Origin: JAZRPG01 sp045649105
Lineage (GTDB): Bacteria > Bacillota > Clostridia > Oscillospirales > JAAYXM01
Assembly (NCBI GenBank): GCA_045649105.1
Contig: JAZRPG010000037.1
Span: forward strand, 1-46,342
DNA: 46,342 nucleotides
Direction of reading: 5' to 3'
The position numbers were made by a program, and so were the translations under genes. Below are positions 31,904-41,415 of this stretch, one piece after another. The notes under the pieces were generated by a model. The model saw only the letters and a program-made list of their open reading frames with translations, did not search any database and was not told where the DNA came from. Every line of letters begins with the position of its first letter. Position 1 is the stretch's first letter.

Positions 31904-32848
31904 TTATATACCGCCGAATCGGATGAAATTCCTCGAAGCCTGTAATATGTCGGAAAAATTCTGCGTTTTTGATACATCTATCCAGTTAATGCTTTTATTC
32001 CTCTTAAACCATGTCATCTGCCTCTTTGCATACCGCCGTGTCGCGCGTTTGAGCACCTCTGCGGCAGCCGCCAAATCGCACTCGCCGCGAAGTGCGGGGA
32101 TAAGCTCCTTATAACCTATGGCCTGCATCGCGGTCGAAGCCTCGGAAATTCCGCCGGAAAGCAGAGCCTTTATCTCGTCAAGGATTCCGTCAGAGAGCAT
32201 TTTGTCCACGCGCGCATCTATTCTCCCGTAAAGCTCATCTCTCTCAGAAAACATAAGACCTATATACACCGCGTCATATCTCGGCTCGGCGGTCTCTGAT
32301 TCCCTATCATGCTCCGTAATCGTGCGGCTCGTTGCCTTATAAACCTCAAGCGCCCGTATTGTGCGCTTTACATTATTCGGATGTATTTCCTTTGCGCGCT
32401 CAGGGTCGACCTCGGAAAGCATTGAGTGCAAATATTCTGCGCCCTCGCGCTCATAAAGAGAAAACAGCTCGCGCCTGTACTCCATATCCTCATCAAAAGC
32501 CGCAAATTCAGTGCCTTTTACGAGCGAGTCCACATAAAGCCCCGTACCGCCGACAACTATCGGAAGCTTTTTTCGATTCAATATGTCATCAACTATGCGC
32601 GTCGCGTCCTTTACATACCTCGCAACAGAGAAGCTTTCATCAGGAGAAACAACATCTATCATATGGTGTACAACTCCGTCTCTTTCAGAAAGCGACGGCT
32701 TTGCCGTTCCGATGTCCATCCCCTTATATATCTGCATGGAATCCGCCGAGACTATCTCGCCGGAGAATTCCTTTGCAAGAGCTATTGAAAGCGCGGTTTT
32801 CCCCGATGCTGTCGGCCCGACGATGCAAATTATTTTCTTTTTTGACAT
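31904..32848 (-). CDS. miaA: tRNA dimethylallyltransferase
   Basis: MiaA adds an isopentenyl group to A37 of tRNAs reading U-initial codons. The 314-residue protein has the P-loop GPTASGKTALS (11-18 region), SADSMQIYKGMDIGTAKP, VGGTGLYVDSL and the C-terminal TRRYAKRQMTWFKR. MiaB, which acts after it, is also in this window. GAGGT precedes the ATG at 32848. mutL ends 14 bp upstream, giving the mutL-miaA-hfq order. Confidence 0.96.
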   Translation of the reverse strand: MSKKKIICIVGPTASGKTALSIALAKEFSGEIVSADSMQIYKGMDIGTAKPSLSERDGVVHHMIDVVSPDESFSVARYVKDATRIVDDILNRKKLPIVVGGTGLYVDSLVKGTEFAAFDEDMEYRRELFSLYEREGAEYLHSMLSEVDPERAKEIHPNNVKRTIRALEVYKATSRTITEHDRESETAEPRYDAVYIGLMFSERDELYGRIDARVDKMLSDGILDEIKALLSGGISEASTAMQAIGYKELIPALRGECDLAAAAEVLKRATRRYAKRQMTWFKRNKSINWIDVSKTQNFSDILQASRNFIRFGGI

Positions 32849-32862
32849 TCGCCGCTACCTCG

Positions 32863-34734
32863 CTATACTATGCGTTTGAATTTCTTTTCAAGCTCATACT
32901 TTGAAATCTCAAATAAAACGGGCCTTCCGTGCGGGCATGAGCGGATATCGTCATACATAAGAACACGGTATGCAAGCTCGTAAAGCTCTTGCTCGCCGTT
33001 TTTCTGCCCCGCCTTTATCGCCGCCTTGCACGCAACAGAATACATAATCTCATCAAGGCTTTCGGGATTTTCGGCGCGCGCGCCTAACTTGAGCGTCTCG
33101 GCAAGCTTCTCGACCACGGCGGCCGCATCATTTGCATCTATCCCGTCGGGAACGGCAGAAACGGCAACACTTCCGTCGCCGAATTCGTCTATCTCAAAAC
33201 CGAGAGATGAAACCTCCACGCGATTTTCAATAAGCGCTGCGGCAGCGCTTCGGTCAAGCTCTATCACAACAGGTGTAAGCAGAAGCTGCGTCTGTATCGC
33301 TCCGCGCTCACGCAGAAGCCTTTCATAAATTATCCGTTCGTGCGCGGCATGCTTATCTATAAATATAACCGTCTCTCCGCGCTCGACGATTATATACGTA
33401 TTCATCGCCTCTCCGATGAGCCGAAAGTCAGCGGCGCGTCTTTCTTCTCCCTGAGCCTTTTCCGCGTTCACAGGCTCCTTCACCTCAGGCACAGGCTCAA
33501 CAGTCGCCTCTGCTTCAGGCACCGCATTGCTTCTGCTTTCGTATTCAACATAAAAATCCGACCTCAGGTTATAATGCTCAGACGGCGGCTTTTGCACGCC
33601 GGTTTCCTCTCTTGCAATTGAAGGCAGAACTATTTTGGGAGCAGCAGGCGCGCTCACTTTTTCTCGAAGCGGAAAATCAAGCTTCTCCTGATTCTCCGTA
33701 ACCGTATCAACCTTAACCTGCGGTGCCGGCGGCTGCTCCGCCGTTTTAACCGGGTCAAGAGCGGACTTTATCCCCCAATATATCGCATCAAACACATCGC
33801 GCTCGCGTGCAAATTTTACCTCGGTCTTCGCCGGGTGAACATTTACATCCACCTGGTCAAGCGGAAGCGTCAACATAATTACGCATGTGGGGAACCTGCC
33901 CTTCATAAGCTGCTCTTTATATCCTGCCTCAAGGGCAACTGAAAGCATTCTTGAACGCACGGGGCGGCCGTTTACAAAGAAAAACTGCATTGCGCGGTTG
34001 CCCCTTGATGCAAGCGGCGCACATGTAAAGCCGGAAACACCGATTCCGCGTTCAGAAAATGAAACCTGCTTCATATTATTTGCAAAATCGCGGCCGAACA
34101 GCGAATAGATACATGACAGAAGCTTCCCGTCTCCGGGTGTGTGAAGGATATCGCGCCCGTCTTTTATGAGCCTTAACGACACCTCGGGATGCGACATTGC
34201 CGCCGCACGCACCGCATTTTCGACAGATGCAGCCTCTGATGCGTCTTTTTTCAGGAACCGCATCCGCGCAGGCGTGTTATAAAAAAGCTCTCTTACAATT
34301 ATCGTTGTCCCGTCGGGGCAGCCTGAATCCCCTGTATGCATAAGCTCGCCTGCTTCTATATGCAGAGTGCACCCTATGTCACTCCCGCGCAGCTTTGTTA
34401 TCAAATCAATTTTTGACACGGACGCGATTGCCGCAAGCGCCTCTCCGCGAAAGCCCAGCGTTGAGATATTTGAAAGGTCGTTTTCGCTTGATATTTTACT
34501 TGTGGCATGGCGTAAAAAAGCGGTTTTTGCGTCCTCGTGGCTCATGCCGCACCCGTCATCCGCCACACGCATATATGTTATGCCGCCGTTCTGTATCTCT
34601 ACCGTGACCGATTTTGCACCGGCATCAATGGCATTTTCCACAAGCTCTTTTATAACGGATGCAGGATTTTCAACAACCTCGCCTGCCGCTATCATATTTG
34701 CAACATGCTTGTCCAATACGTTTATCCTGCCCAC
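32863..34734 (-). CDS. mutL: DNA mismatch repair protein MutL
   Basis: MutL couples MutS to strand incision. The 623-residue protein has the GHKL ATPase with IAAGEVVENPASVIKELVENAIDAGA (15-40) and LGFRGEALAAIASVS, a variable proline-rich linker (about 330-440), and a C-terminal domain with DKHAAHERIIYE, ACKAAIKAG and CPHGRP. The last three are the metal-binding motifs of the endonuclease MutL type used by bacteria without MutH. The GTG at 34734 is preceded by AAAGGAGG. It begins 30 bp after mutS. Confidence 0.96.
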   Translation of the reverse strand: MGRINVLDKHVANMIAAGEVVENPASVIKELVENAIDAGAKSVTVEIQNGGITYMRVADDGCGMSHEDAKTAFLRHATSKISSENDLSNISTLGFRGEALAAIASVSKIDLITKLRGSDIGCTLHIEAGELMHTGDSGCPDGTTIIVRELFYNTPARMRFLKKDASEAASVENAVRAAAMSHPEVSLRLIKDGRDILHTPGDGKLLSCIYSLFGRDFANNMKQVSFSERGIGVSGFTCAPLASRGNRAMQFFFVNGRPVRSRMLSVALEAGYKEQLMKGRFPTCVIMLTLPLDQVDVNVHPAKTEVKFARERDVFDAIYWGIKSALDPVKTAEQPPAPQVKVDTVTENQEKLDFPLREKVSAPAAPKIVLPSIAREETGVQKPPSEHYNLRSDFYVEYESRSNAVPEAEATVEPVPEVKEPVNAEKAQGEERRAADFRLIGEAMNTYIIVERGETVIFIDKHAAHERIIYERLLRERGAIQTQLLLTPVVIELDRSAAAALIENRVEVSSLGFEIDEFGDGSVAVSAVPDGIDANDAAAVVEKLAETLKLGARAENPESLDEIMYSVACKAAIKAGQKNGEQELYELAYRVLMYDDIRSCPHGRPVLFEISKYELEKKFKRIV

Positions 34735-34763
34735 GAAAAATGCCTCCTTTCAAATAACTTTTT

Positions 34764-37358
34764 CTATTCCGCCTCTCTGGCACGGTTTGCCAAATCAAAC
34801 AGCAGGGACAATGCCTCAAGCGGTGATAATGTGTTTACATCCATATGCGCAAGCCGACTTAAAATCTCGTCACCTTCTTGTGACCGCGCGCGCTCGGGCG
34901 GGATCTCAAACTCTGCCCTCGGAATTGCGCTCATGGTTTCAAGCCCTGTAAGTATCTCCCGAGCGCGAAGTATAACAACATCAGGAACTCCTGCAAGACG
35001 CGCAACCTCTATTCCGTAGCTGTCGTCCGCGCTTCCGCGCACGATTTTCCTTAAAAATGTAATGTCGAATCCGTGTTTTTTTACCGCGATGTTGTAATTC
35101 TTGACCCCGTCGAGAGCCCCCTCAAGCTCTGTCAGCTCGTGATAGTGCGTGGCAAAAAGCGTCTTTGCGCCGATATGCTTCTTATCTGAAACATATTCTA
35201 TAACAGCACGCGCAATCGCCATACCGTCAAATGTCGAAGTTCCTCTTCCTATCTCGTCAAGAATTATAAGGCTCTTTTTCGTTGCCTTTTTAATTATATC
35301 CGAAACCTCGCTCATCTCGACCATGAATGTCGACTGTCCCGATGCTAAATCGTCCGACGCGCCTATTCGGGTGAATATCCTGTCAACAACGCCGATTTCC
35401 GCCGATTTTGCAGGCACAAAAGAGCCTATCTGCGCCATAAGAGTAATAAGCGCGACCTGCCGCATAAAGGTAGACTTTCCCGCCATATTCGGACCCGTGA
35501 TTATCGCCATACGATTATCTCCGCAATCGAGCTTCGCATCGTTCGGCACGAACAGAGAATCCTTCATTACCCGCTCTACAACAGGGTGACGGCCATCGTT
35601 TATGACAATCTTCTCGCCGCCTGTGACCTTTGGTCTGCAGTAACCGTAGCGCGTCGCAATCGACGCAAAATTTACAAGCACGTCTATAACTGCAAGCGCA
35701 GATGATGTACGGCGTATTCTGTCGACATTTTCACAGATAAAGCCGCACAGAGCGCGGAAAAGCTCTGTCTCAAGGCGGCACAGCTTCTCCTGTGCACCAA
35801 GGATTGTGCTCTCCAGGTCCTTAAGCTCATCTGTTATAAATCGCTCACAGTTTGCAAGCGTCTGTTTTCTTATATATCGCTCAGGCGCATCGGCGACATT
35901 TGACTTTGTGATTTCTATATAGTAGCCAAACACGCGGTTATAACCGATTTTAAGGTTCTTGATGCCCGTTGCTTCCTTCTCCTTTGCCGCCATCTGCGCG
36001 ACATACTGCTTGCCGTTTTTCATAATATCGCGGAGCTCGTCCACCTCGGAGCTGAACCCGTCACGGATTATCCCTCCCTCACGGATCGAAAACGGCGCAT
36101 CCTCCGAAACGGCGTCCTCTATTTTTTCGCAAATGTCGGAAAGCTCGTCAAGCTCGTCATAAAGCTCCTTAAGCAGCCCGGATTCAAACGGTTGAAGCTT
36201 TTTCTTTATCGAAGGAAGCTCTAAAAATGTTTTTGACATGGATTTGACATCGCGCCCGTTTGCAACGCCGTACACCACGCGGCCCAAAAGGCGCTCTATA
36301 TCGCGCACGGATTTGAGCGATACGGAAAGCTCCTCACGCGGGATTGACTCCGACACAAGCTCACCCACCGCGTCAAGACGGCGGTTTATTTCAGAAACAT
36401 CCATAAGCGGCTTCTCAAGCCAGCTTCTTAAAAGCCTTCCTCCCATAGATGTCTTTGTCTTATCAAGCGCCCACAACAGAGAGCCGCGTTTTTCCTTGCC
36501 ACGCATGGTTTCACATATTTCAAGGTTTCTTCTTGCAGTATCATCGAGCATCATAAACTGCTCACTTGAGTAAAAATCTATCTTATTTATATGCGAAAGA
36601 TTCGTCTTTTGCGTATCGTTCAGATACGCAAGAAGCGCGCCTGCCGCAGAGATGGACGCATCTCCGCAAAAACCCAGCTGCGCTGTGTCCTCTTTCCCGA
36701 AATGGCTCTTTATTATTTCCTCCGAAGCGCTTTTTGAAAACAGCTCCTCTCCCCGAAGCTCTGTGTGCATACCGAGGCTTTTCTTAAGAAATGCAACCGC
36801 CTCGGAATTCTCCGCAAAGCGCGGGTTAATAACCGCTTCCCTCGGTGAGAATTTTGATATTTCGCCCAATATTTTATCCCCGAGGTCATCTCCCGAGAGC
36901 TCACAGCAATATGCCTCACCCGTAGAGATGTCTATAAAGCAAACAGCAGCAGTCTTCTCGCCGAGATATATTCCGCATATGTAATTGTTCTTCGTCTCGT
37001 CAAGCATTGTGTTCTCTATAACCGTTCCCGGCGTTACTACACGCACAATCTCCCGCTCGACAAGCTTTTTACCCTGACCTGCTTCCTCCGTCTGTTCACA
37101 TATCGCGACCTTGTACCCCTTGGCAATAAGCCGCGCTATGTACGCTTCGCATGAATGATACGGCACGCCGCACATGGGTGCTCGCTCACCGGTTCCGCAG
37201 TCCCGTCCGGTAAGAGTAAGGTCAAGCTCCTCCGATGCAAGACGCGCATCGTCATAAAACATCTCATAGAAATCGCCGAGACGGAAGAACAATATGCTGT
37301 CCTTATTTTCTTCTTTAATTTTGAAGTACTGCATCATCATCGGAGAATACTTTATCAT
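34764..37358 (-). CDS. mutS: DNA mismatch repair protein MutS
   Basis: MutS recognises mismatches. The 864-residue protein has the N-terminal mismatch-binding domain with FFRLGDFYEMFYDDA (Phe-X-Glu motif FYE, near 31-33), clamp and lever domains, then the ATPase with P-loop GPNMAGKSTFM, STFMVEMSE, LDEIGRGTSTFDG and FATHYHEL. GAGGG lies before the ATG at 37358. A TATAAT hexamer overlaps the miaB stop upstream, but I see no -35 partner. mutL follows directly. Confidence 0.97.
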   Translation of the reverse strand: MIKYSPMMMQYFKIKEENKDSILFFRLGDFYEMFYDDARLASEELDLTLTGRDCGTGERAPMCGVPYHSCEAYIARLIAKGYKVAICEQTEEAGQGKKLVEREIVRVVTPGTVIENTMLDETKNNYICGIYLGEKTAAVCFIDISTGEAYCCELSGDDLGDKILGEISKFSPREAVINPRFAENSEAVAFLKKSLGMHTELRGEELFSKSASEEIIKSHFGKEDTAQLGFCGDASISAAGALLAYLNDTQKTNLSHINKIDFYSSEQFMMLDDTARRNLEICETMRGKEKRGSLLWALDKTKTSMGGRLLRSWLEKPLMDVSEINRRLDAVGELVSESIPREELSVSLKSVRDIERLLGRVVYGVANGRDVKSMSKTFLELPSIKKKLQPFESGLLKELYDELDELSDICEKIEDAVSEDAPFSIREGGIIRDGFSSEVDELRDIMKNGKQYVAQMAAKEKEATGIKNLKIGYNRVFGYYIEITKSNVADAPERYIRKQTLANCERFITDELKDLESTILGAQEKLCRLETELFRALCGFICENVDRIRRTSSALAVIDVLVNFASIATRYGYCRPKVTGGEKIVINDGRHPVVERVMKDSLFVPNDAKLDCGDNRMAIITGPNMAGKSTFMRQVALITLMAQIGSFVPAKSAEIGVVDRIFTRIGASDDLASGQSTFMVEMSEVSDIIKKATKKSLIILDEIGRGTSTFDGMAIARAVIEYVSDKKHIGAKTLFATHYHELTELEGALDGVKNYNIAVKKHGFDITFLRKIVRGSADDSYGIEVARLAGVPDVVILRAREILTGLETMSAIPRAEFEIPPERARSQEGDEILSRLAHMDVNTLSPLEALSLLFDLANRAREAE

Positions 37359-37377
37359 GCAACTTCCCTCTTTAATA

Positions 37378-38778
37378 TTATACTAAATATCCGTACATTC
37401 CCCACTTTGAGGAATCTGTAATAACCGCTTCCGCAAATGTCCCGACAAGGCTCTCATCACCGCTTACATACACAGGTCTGTTTCCCTCGGTTCTTGCAAG
37501 CAGGTTTCCGCCCTTGCCGTCCTCCTGCACAGACTCGATAAGCACCTGAACGCGCGCGCCCAGAAGCTTTTGGCTGCGCTTGGCGGTAATCTCATCCTGC
37601 ATATCAAAAAGGCGCTGAAAGCGCGAAACTTTTTCAGTGCGCGGCGTATCGTCCGGCATCTCGGCGGCAGGCGTCCCGCTCCGCTTTGAATATATAAATA
37701 CAAACAGCCCGTCAAACCCGATATCTCGGACGAGCGTTAAGGTATCCTGAAAATCCTCCTCCGTCTCGCCCGGAAAGCCTATAATTACATCACTCGTTAT
37801 CGATATATCCGGCATCTTGCTCCGCGCATAGTCTACAAGCGCACGGTACTTTGCGCCGTCATACCGCCTGTTCATCGCCTTAAGTATTCTGTCGCTTCCC
37901 GATTGGAACGGGAGGTGTATATGCTTTGCAATCTTGTCGCACCTCGCCATTACATCAAACAATTCCGGCGTCGCGTCCTTCGGATGGCTCGTCATGAAGC
38001 GTATACGGAAATCGCCCGGTATTTCATTTATCCGCTCAAGAAGGGCCGCGAAATTCACATCGCAGTCAAGGTCGTTCCCGTACGAGTTTACATTCTGTCC
38101 GAGAAGCGTCACATCGCGGCAACCGTTTTCGACAAGCGCGCGTATTTCCGCAATAACTTTTTCAGGGTCGCGTGAACGCTCTCTCCCTCGCACATACGGG
38201 ACTATGCAATATGTGCAGAAGTTATTGCATCCGTACATTACAGATACCCATGCCTTCGTCTTATCCTCACGGAAAACAGGCAGTCCCTCCGCTATTTCGC
38301 CGTCTGAATTTTCAATTTCAAACACGCGCTTTTTTGTCGTAAGCGCACGGTATAAAATCTCCGGAAATCTGTACAGCGCATGCACTCCGAAGACCATATC
38401 GACATGGCGGAAGCTCTTTTTTATCCGCTCTGCCATTGCCGGTTGCTGCACCATGCAGCCGCACATGCCTATAAGGCAGTTGCGACGGCGCTTTACATGA
38501 ATAAGTGCCCCGACATTGCCGAGAACTCTTTGTTCAGCATGCTCACGCACGGCGCATGTGTTTATTATTATGACATCTGCCTCGTTTTCGTCATAGACAA
38601 TTTTATAGCCCATCTCAATGAGCATTCCGCGCAAAGTCTGGCTGTCTGCCTCATTCTGCTGACAACCGTATGTATCAACGAATGCACAAAGCCCTTTTTC
38701 GCGATTATGCTCAAAAACTGCCTGCATATATTCCTGCTGGCGGCTTTTTGCCGCATCTGAAATTTCATTTATTCTCAT
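37378..38778 (-). CDS. miaB: tRNA-2-methylthio-N6-dimethylallyladenosine synthase
   Basis: MiaB is a radical-SAM enzyme that methylthiolates the product of MiaA at A37. The 466-residue protein has the N-terminal UPF0004 domain with three Cys (DTYGCQQN, NTCAV, GMCGCM), the radical-SAM motif CNNFCTYC (CxxxCxxC, near 185), and a C-terminal TRAM domain (about 400-465). The ATG at 38778 overlaps the coaW stop by 14 bp and has no clear ribosome binding site, so translation is probably coupled. Confidence 0.96.
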   Translation of the reverse strand: MRINEISDAAKSRQQEYMQAVFEHNREKGLCAFVDTYGCQQNEADSQTLRGMLIEMGYKIVYDENEADVIIINTCAVREHAEQRVLGNVGALIHVKRRRNCLIGMCGCMVQQPAMAERIKKSFRHVDMVFGVHALYRFPEILYRALTTKKRVFEIENSDGEIAEGLPVFREDKTKAWVSVMYGCNNFCTYCIVPYVRGRERSRDPEKVIAEIRALVENGCRDVTLLGQNVNSYGNDLDCDVNFAALLERINEIPGDFRIRFMTSHPKDATPELFDVMARCDKIAKHIHLPFQSGSDRILKAMNRRYDGAKYRALVDYARSKMPDISITSDVIIGFPGETEEDFQDTLTLVRDIGFDGLFVFIYSKRSGTPAAEMPDDTPRTEKVSRFQRLFDMQDEITAKRSQKLLGARVQVLIESVQEDGKGGNLLARTEGNRPVYVSGDESLVGTFAEAVITDSSKWGMYGYLV

Positions 38779-39598
38779 AGCTTATATTATACATCAGCGC
38801 GGCTCCCGTAGCAGTCGCGTATTCTGCATACTCCGGTATTATAAAGTTTACTCCGTAGAGCGTCTGGACATTTTTAAATATCTCGTGCGCCTGCGTTACA
38901 TTGGTCAGATTTCCCGTAAGGACAATATTATTCGTCGCGGCATTTCTCGATGTAAACACCGCCATAACACCTATCGTCTGGAACACGAGATTTATTATGC
39001 CGAGCGCAAGGTCACCGTTCGTCGCAAGGTCGCTTATCTTGCCGAAATTCGAGGCAGTCATCGACGGATGCAGTGTCTCTATACTCTCTCGGCTTATGTC
39101 TTTTATATGAAGGTCGACATTTTCGAGGTTACCTGTTTTTGCCGTCTCAATTATGTCGTCAAAATGCCTGACATTTAATACGCGGCTTGAAAGCCCGAGG
39201 AGTGTGCCTCCTCCCACTCCCGTACCGCCCATATGCTGCACGCCATTCTCGTTTGCCGAGACGAACGCCGTACCCGTGCCCATACTTACAACAACCGCAG
39301 ACTCAAGCCCACTCAGGAAAAGTCCGCCGCGGCCGACAGCCTGAAACTCGTCAATACGCCGCATTTCAACGCCGAATATCTCCTTATCACAGCTATCCGC
39401 GCCGACGCCTGTAATCATGACGCGTTCTATATCGGAAAGACTTAATTCATTCATGCTTAAGAATTTGCCAAACGCGCCGAAAAGCGATGCGCGCGGGTCA
39501 CTCGCCTTTACAAAAAACGGCGAAAAAATCTTCCCGTTACGGTAGCCTATTATTTTTGTTGTACTTCCTCCGAGATCAATCCCGAGCACACACTTCAT
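38765..39598 (-). CDS. coaW: Type II pantothenate kinase
   Basis: CoaW carries out the first step of coenzyme A synthesis, phosphorylating pantothenate. The 277-residue protein has the acetate/sugar-kinase fold: phosphate loop GIDLGGSTTKIIGY near the N-terminus, VMITGVGADS, VVSMGTGTAFV, GGTGVGGGTLLGLS and NNIVLTGNLTN. The type II form is known mainly from staphylococci and related Firmicutes; most bacteria use type I or III. The ATG at 39598 is chosen because TGGAGG sits 9 nt upstream; a TTG two codons earlier is too close. fhs ends 18 bp upstream. Confidence 0.93.
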   Translation of the reverse strand: MKCVLGIDLGGSTTKIIGYRNGKIFSPFFVKASDPRASLFGAFGKFLSMNELSLSDIERVMITGVGADSCDKEIFGVEMRRIDEFQAVGRGGLFLSGLESAVVVSMGTGTAFVSANENGVQHMGGTGVGGGTLLGLSSRVLNVRHFDDIIETAKTGNLENVDLHIKDISRESIETLHPSMTASNFGKISDLATNGDLALGIINLVFQTIGVMAVFTSRNAATNNIVLTGNLTNVTQAHEIFKNVQTLYGVNFIIPEYAEYATATGAALMYNISYENK

Positions 39599-39616
39599 TT
39601 CCAAAAACCTCCAAAC

Positions 39617-41287
39617 TTAAAACAGTCCGGTTATGTTCCCCTCATCATCAATGTCAATATTCTCTGCGGCGGGGCGCTTCGGAAGCCCGGGCATCGTCAT
39701 AATCTCACCGGAGAGTGCAACCACAAATCCCGCGCCCATAGAGACTCTTGCATCGCGTATCGTGATATTGAATCCCTCCGGACGGCCGAGAAGCGCAGGG
39801 TTGTCCGAAAGCGAGTACTGTGTCTTTGCTATGCATACGGGCATATTTCTGCAGCCCATCTCCTCAAAGCGCGCAAGCTTCTTTTCCGCCTGCGGTATGA
39901 AATCCACATCGTCCGCGCCGTATATTTCGCGCGCAATAGTGCGTATCTTGTCGCAGAGAGACATATCATCGGGGTAGAGCACTTTAAAATCAGCCTTTCC
40001 GGAATCCGCCACAGCGATAACCTTCTTTGCAAGCTCAACTCCTCCGTCGCCGCCCTTTGCAAACACATCGGATATTGCAAACTCCGCACCGAGAGCACGG
40101 CACGCATCTGCTATCACATTAAGCTCAGCGTCTGTGTCTGTATCAAATTTATTTATCGCAACAACTACGGGAACGCCGTATTTTTTTATGTTCTCTATAT
40201 GAGCATTGAGGTTTACTATTCCGCGAAGGAGTGCGTCCACATTCTCTTCTTTAAGCTCCGTCTTCGGGATTCCGCCGTTATACTTAAGTGCACGTACCGT
40301 TGCGACGAGCACCGCGCAATCGGGGGCAAATCCCGCCTTGCGGCATTTTATATCAAAGAACTTCTCAGCTCCGAGGTCCGCACCAAAGCCCGCCTCCGTA
40401 ATCGCGTAATCAGAGAGTTTGAGCGCAAGGTTTGTCGCCCTTATTGAGTTGCAGCCGTGCGCAATGTTCGCAAACGGGCCGCCGTGCATTATACAGGGGG
40501 TTCCCTCTATCGTCTGGACAAGGTTCGGAAGCGCGGCTTCTTTAAACAGCGCTGCCATTGCACCGTGCGCGTTTATATCCTTTGCAAAAATCGGCTTCCC
40601 CTCATAGCTGTAGCCGATAAGTATTTCGCCAAAACGGCGCTTTAAATCTGCAAGGTTTTCTGAAAGGCACAGTATCGCCATAACCTCGCTTGCGACGCTT
40701 ATCATAAAGCCATCCTCACGGGTTACGCCGTTCTTTGCGCCGCCAAGCCCTACTACTATCTGGCGGAGAACGCGGTCATTCATGTCAAGAACGCGCCGAA
40801 CCTCAATGCTTTTCGGGTCGATGCCGAGCGCATTGCCCTGCTGTATATGGTTATCACAAAGCGCGGCAAGCAAATTATTTGCAGTTGTTATGGCGTGCAA
40901 ATCGCCCGTGAAATGAAGGTTAATATCCTCCATCGGAAGCACTTGTGACCAACCGCCGCCTGCCGCTCCGCCCTTTATCCCGAACACAGGCCCGAGCGAC
41001 GGCTCGCGCAGAGCTATTATCGACTTTTTCCCGAGCTTCCACATAGCCTGCCCGAGTCCGACTGTCGTTGTAGTTTTTCCCTCGCCCGCCGGGGTCGGGT
41101 TTACCGCCGTAACGAGAATAAGTTTTCCCTTACGGTTATTTGAAACGCGTTTTTCAAGCTCGGATGTAACCTTTGCCTTATATGCTCCGTACTGAATGAG
41201 CTCATCCTCAGCTATCCCGACTTTTTTGGCGACATCTTTTATTTTAAGCATTTTAACGCTCTTTGCAATTTCGCAATCCGTAAGCAA
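39617..41287 (-). CDS. fhs: Formate-tetrahydrofolate ligase
   Basis: This enzyme makes 10-formyl-THF from formate, THF and ATP in one-carbon metabolism; it is also part of the Wood-Ljungdahl pathway, for which no other gene is seen here. Key parts are the P-loop PTPAGEGKTTTTVGLGQAM, REPSLGPVFGIKGGAAGGG, the FTGDLHAI segment and GFGADLGAEKFFDIKCR. The TTG at 41287 is chosen because GGAGGG lies 6 nt upstream and the product then has 556 residues, the family length; the longer frame to 41359 has no support. An extended -10 (TGGTATAAT) lies upstream. Confidence 0.96.
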   Translation of the reverse strand: MLTDCEIAKSVKMLKIKDVAKKVGIAEDELIQYGAYKAKVTSELEKRVSNNRKGKLILVTAVNPTPAGEGKTTTTVGLGQAMWKLGKKSIIALREPSLGPVFGIKGGAAGGGWSQVLPMEDINLHFTGDLHAITTANNLLAALCDNHIQQGNALGIDPKSIEVRRVLDMNDRVLRQIVVGLGGAKNGVTREDGFMISVASEVMAILCLSENLADLKRRFGEILIGYSYEGKPIFAKDINAHGAMAALFKEAALPNLVQTIEGTPCIMHGGPFANIAHGCNSIRATNLALKLSDYAITEAGFGADLGAEKFFDIKCRKAGFAPDCAVLVATVRALKYNGGIPKTELKEENVDALLRGIVNLNAHIENIKKYGVPVVVAINKFDTDTDAELNVIADACRALGAEFAISDVFAKGGDGGVELAKKVIAVADSGKADFKVLYPDDMSLCDKIRTIAREIYGADDVDFIPQAEKKLARFEEMGCRNMPVCIAKTQYSLSDNPALLGRPEGFNITIRDARVSMGAGFVVALSGEIMTMPGLPKRPAAENIDIDDEGNITGLF

Positions 41288-41315
41288 TGTTATCCCTCCA
41301 ACTATATATAGAGTT

Positions 41316-41324
41316 ATTATACCA
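41316..41324 (-). promoter_or_regulatory. Extended -10 promoter element of fhs
   Basis: On the minus strand TGGTATAAT is a perfect extended -10 (TG-N-TATAAT) about 30 bp before the TTG start. No good -35 is present (TTTTAT at 17 bp), which is usual for extended -10 promoters. Confidence 0.5.
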
Positions 41325-41363
41325 TATCTTTCACCCAAATAAAATACTTTTTTAAACATAATA

Positions 41364-41400
41364 CAAAAAACGGAGACATCCCAGAAACGGGATGTCTCCG
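41364..41400 (-). terminator. Rho-independent terminator of pckA
   Basis: On the minus strand CGGAGACATCCC pairs perfectly with GGGATGTCTCCG around a 6-nt loop and is followed by TTTTTT. It separates pckA from the fhs operon. Confidence 0.92.
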
Positions 41401-41415
41401 CAAAAAATGCATATA

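Noticed and set aside
37377..37382. TATAAT hexamer before mutS as an independent promoter
   Set aside because: No acceptable -35 lies 16-18 bp upstream and no extended -10 TG is present, so it may be a chance match in an AT-rich gap.
38380..38760. Plus-strand frames opposite miaB
   Set aside because: They are antisense to a gene with full radical-SAM motifs and have no start signals or domains.
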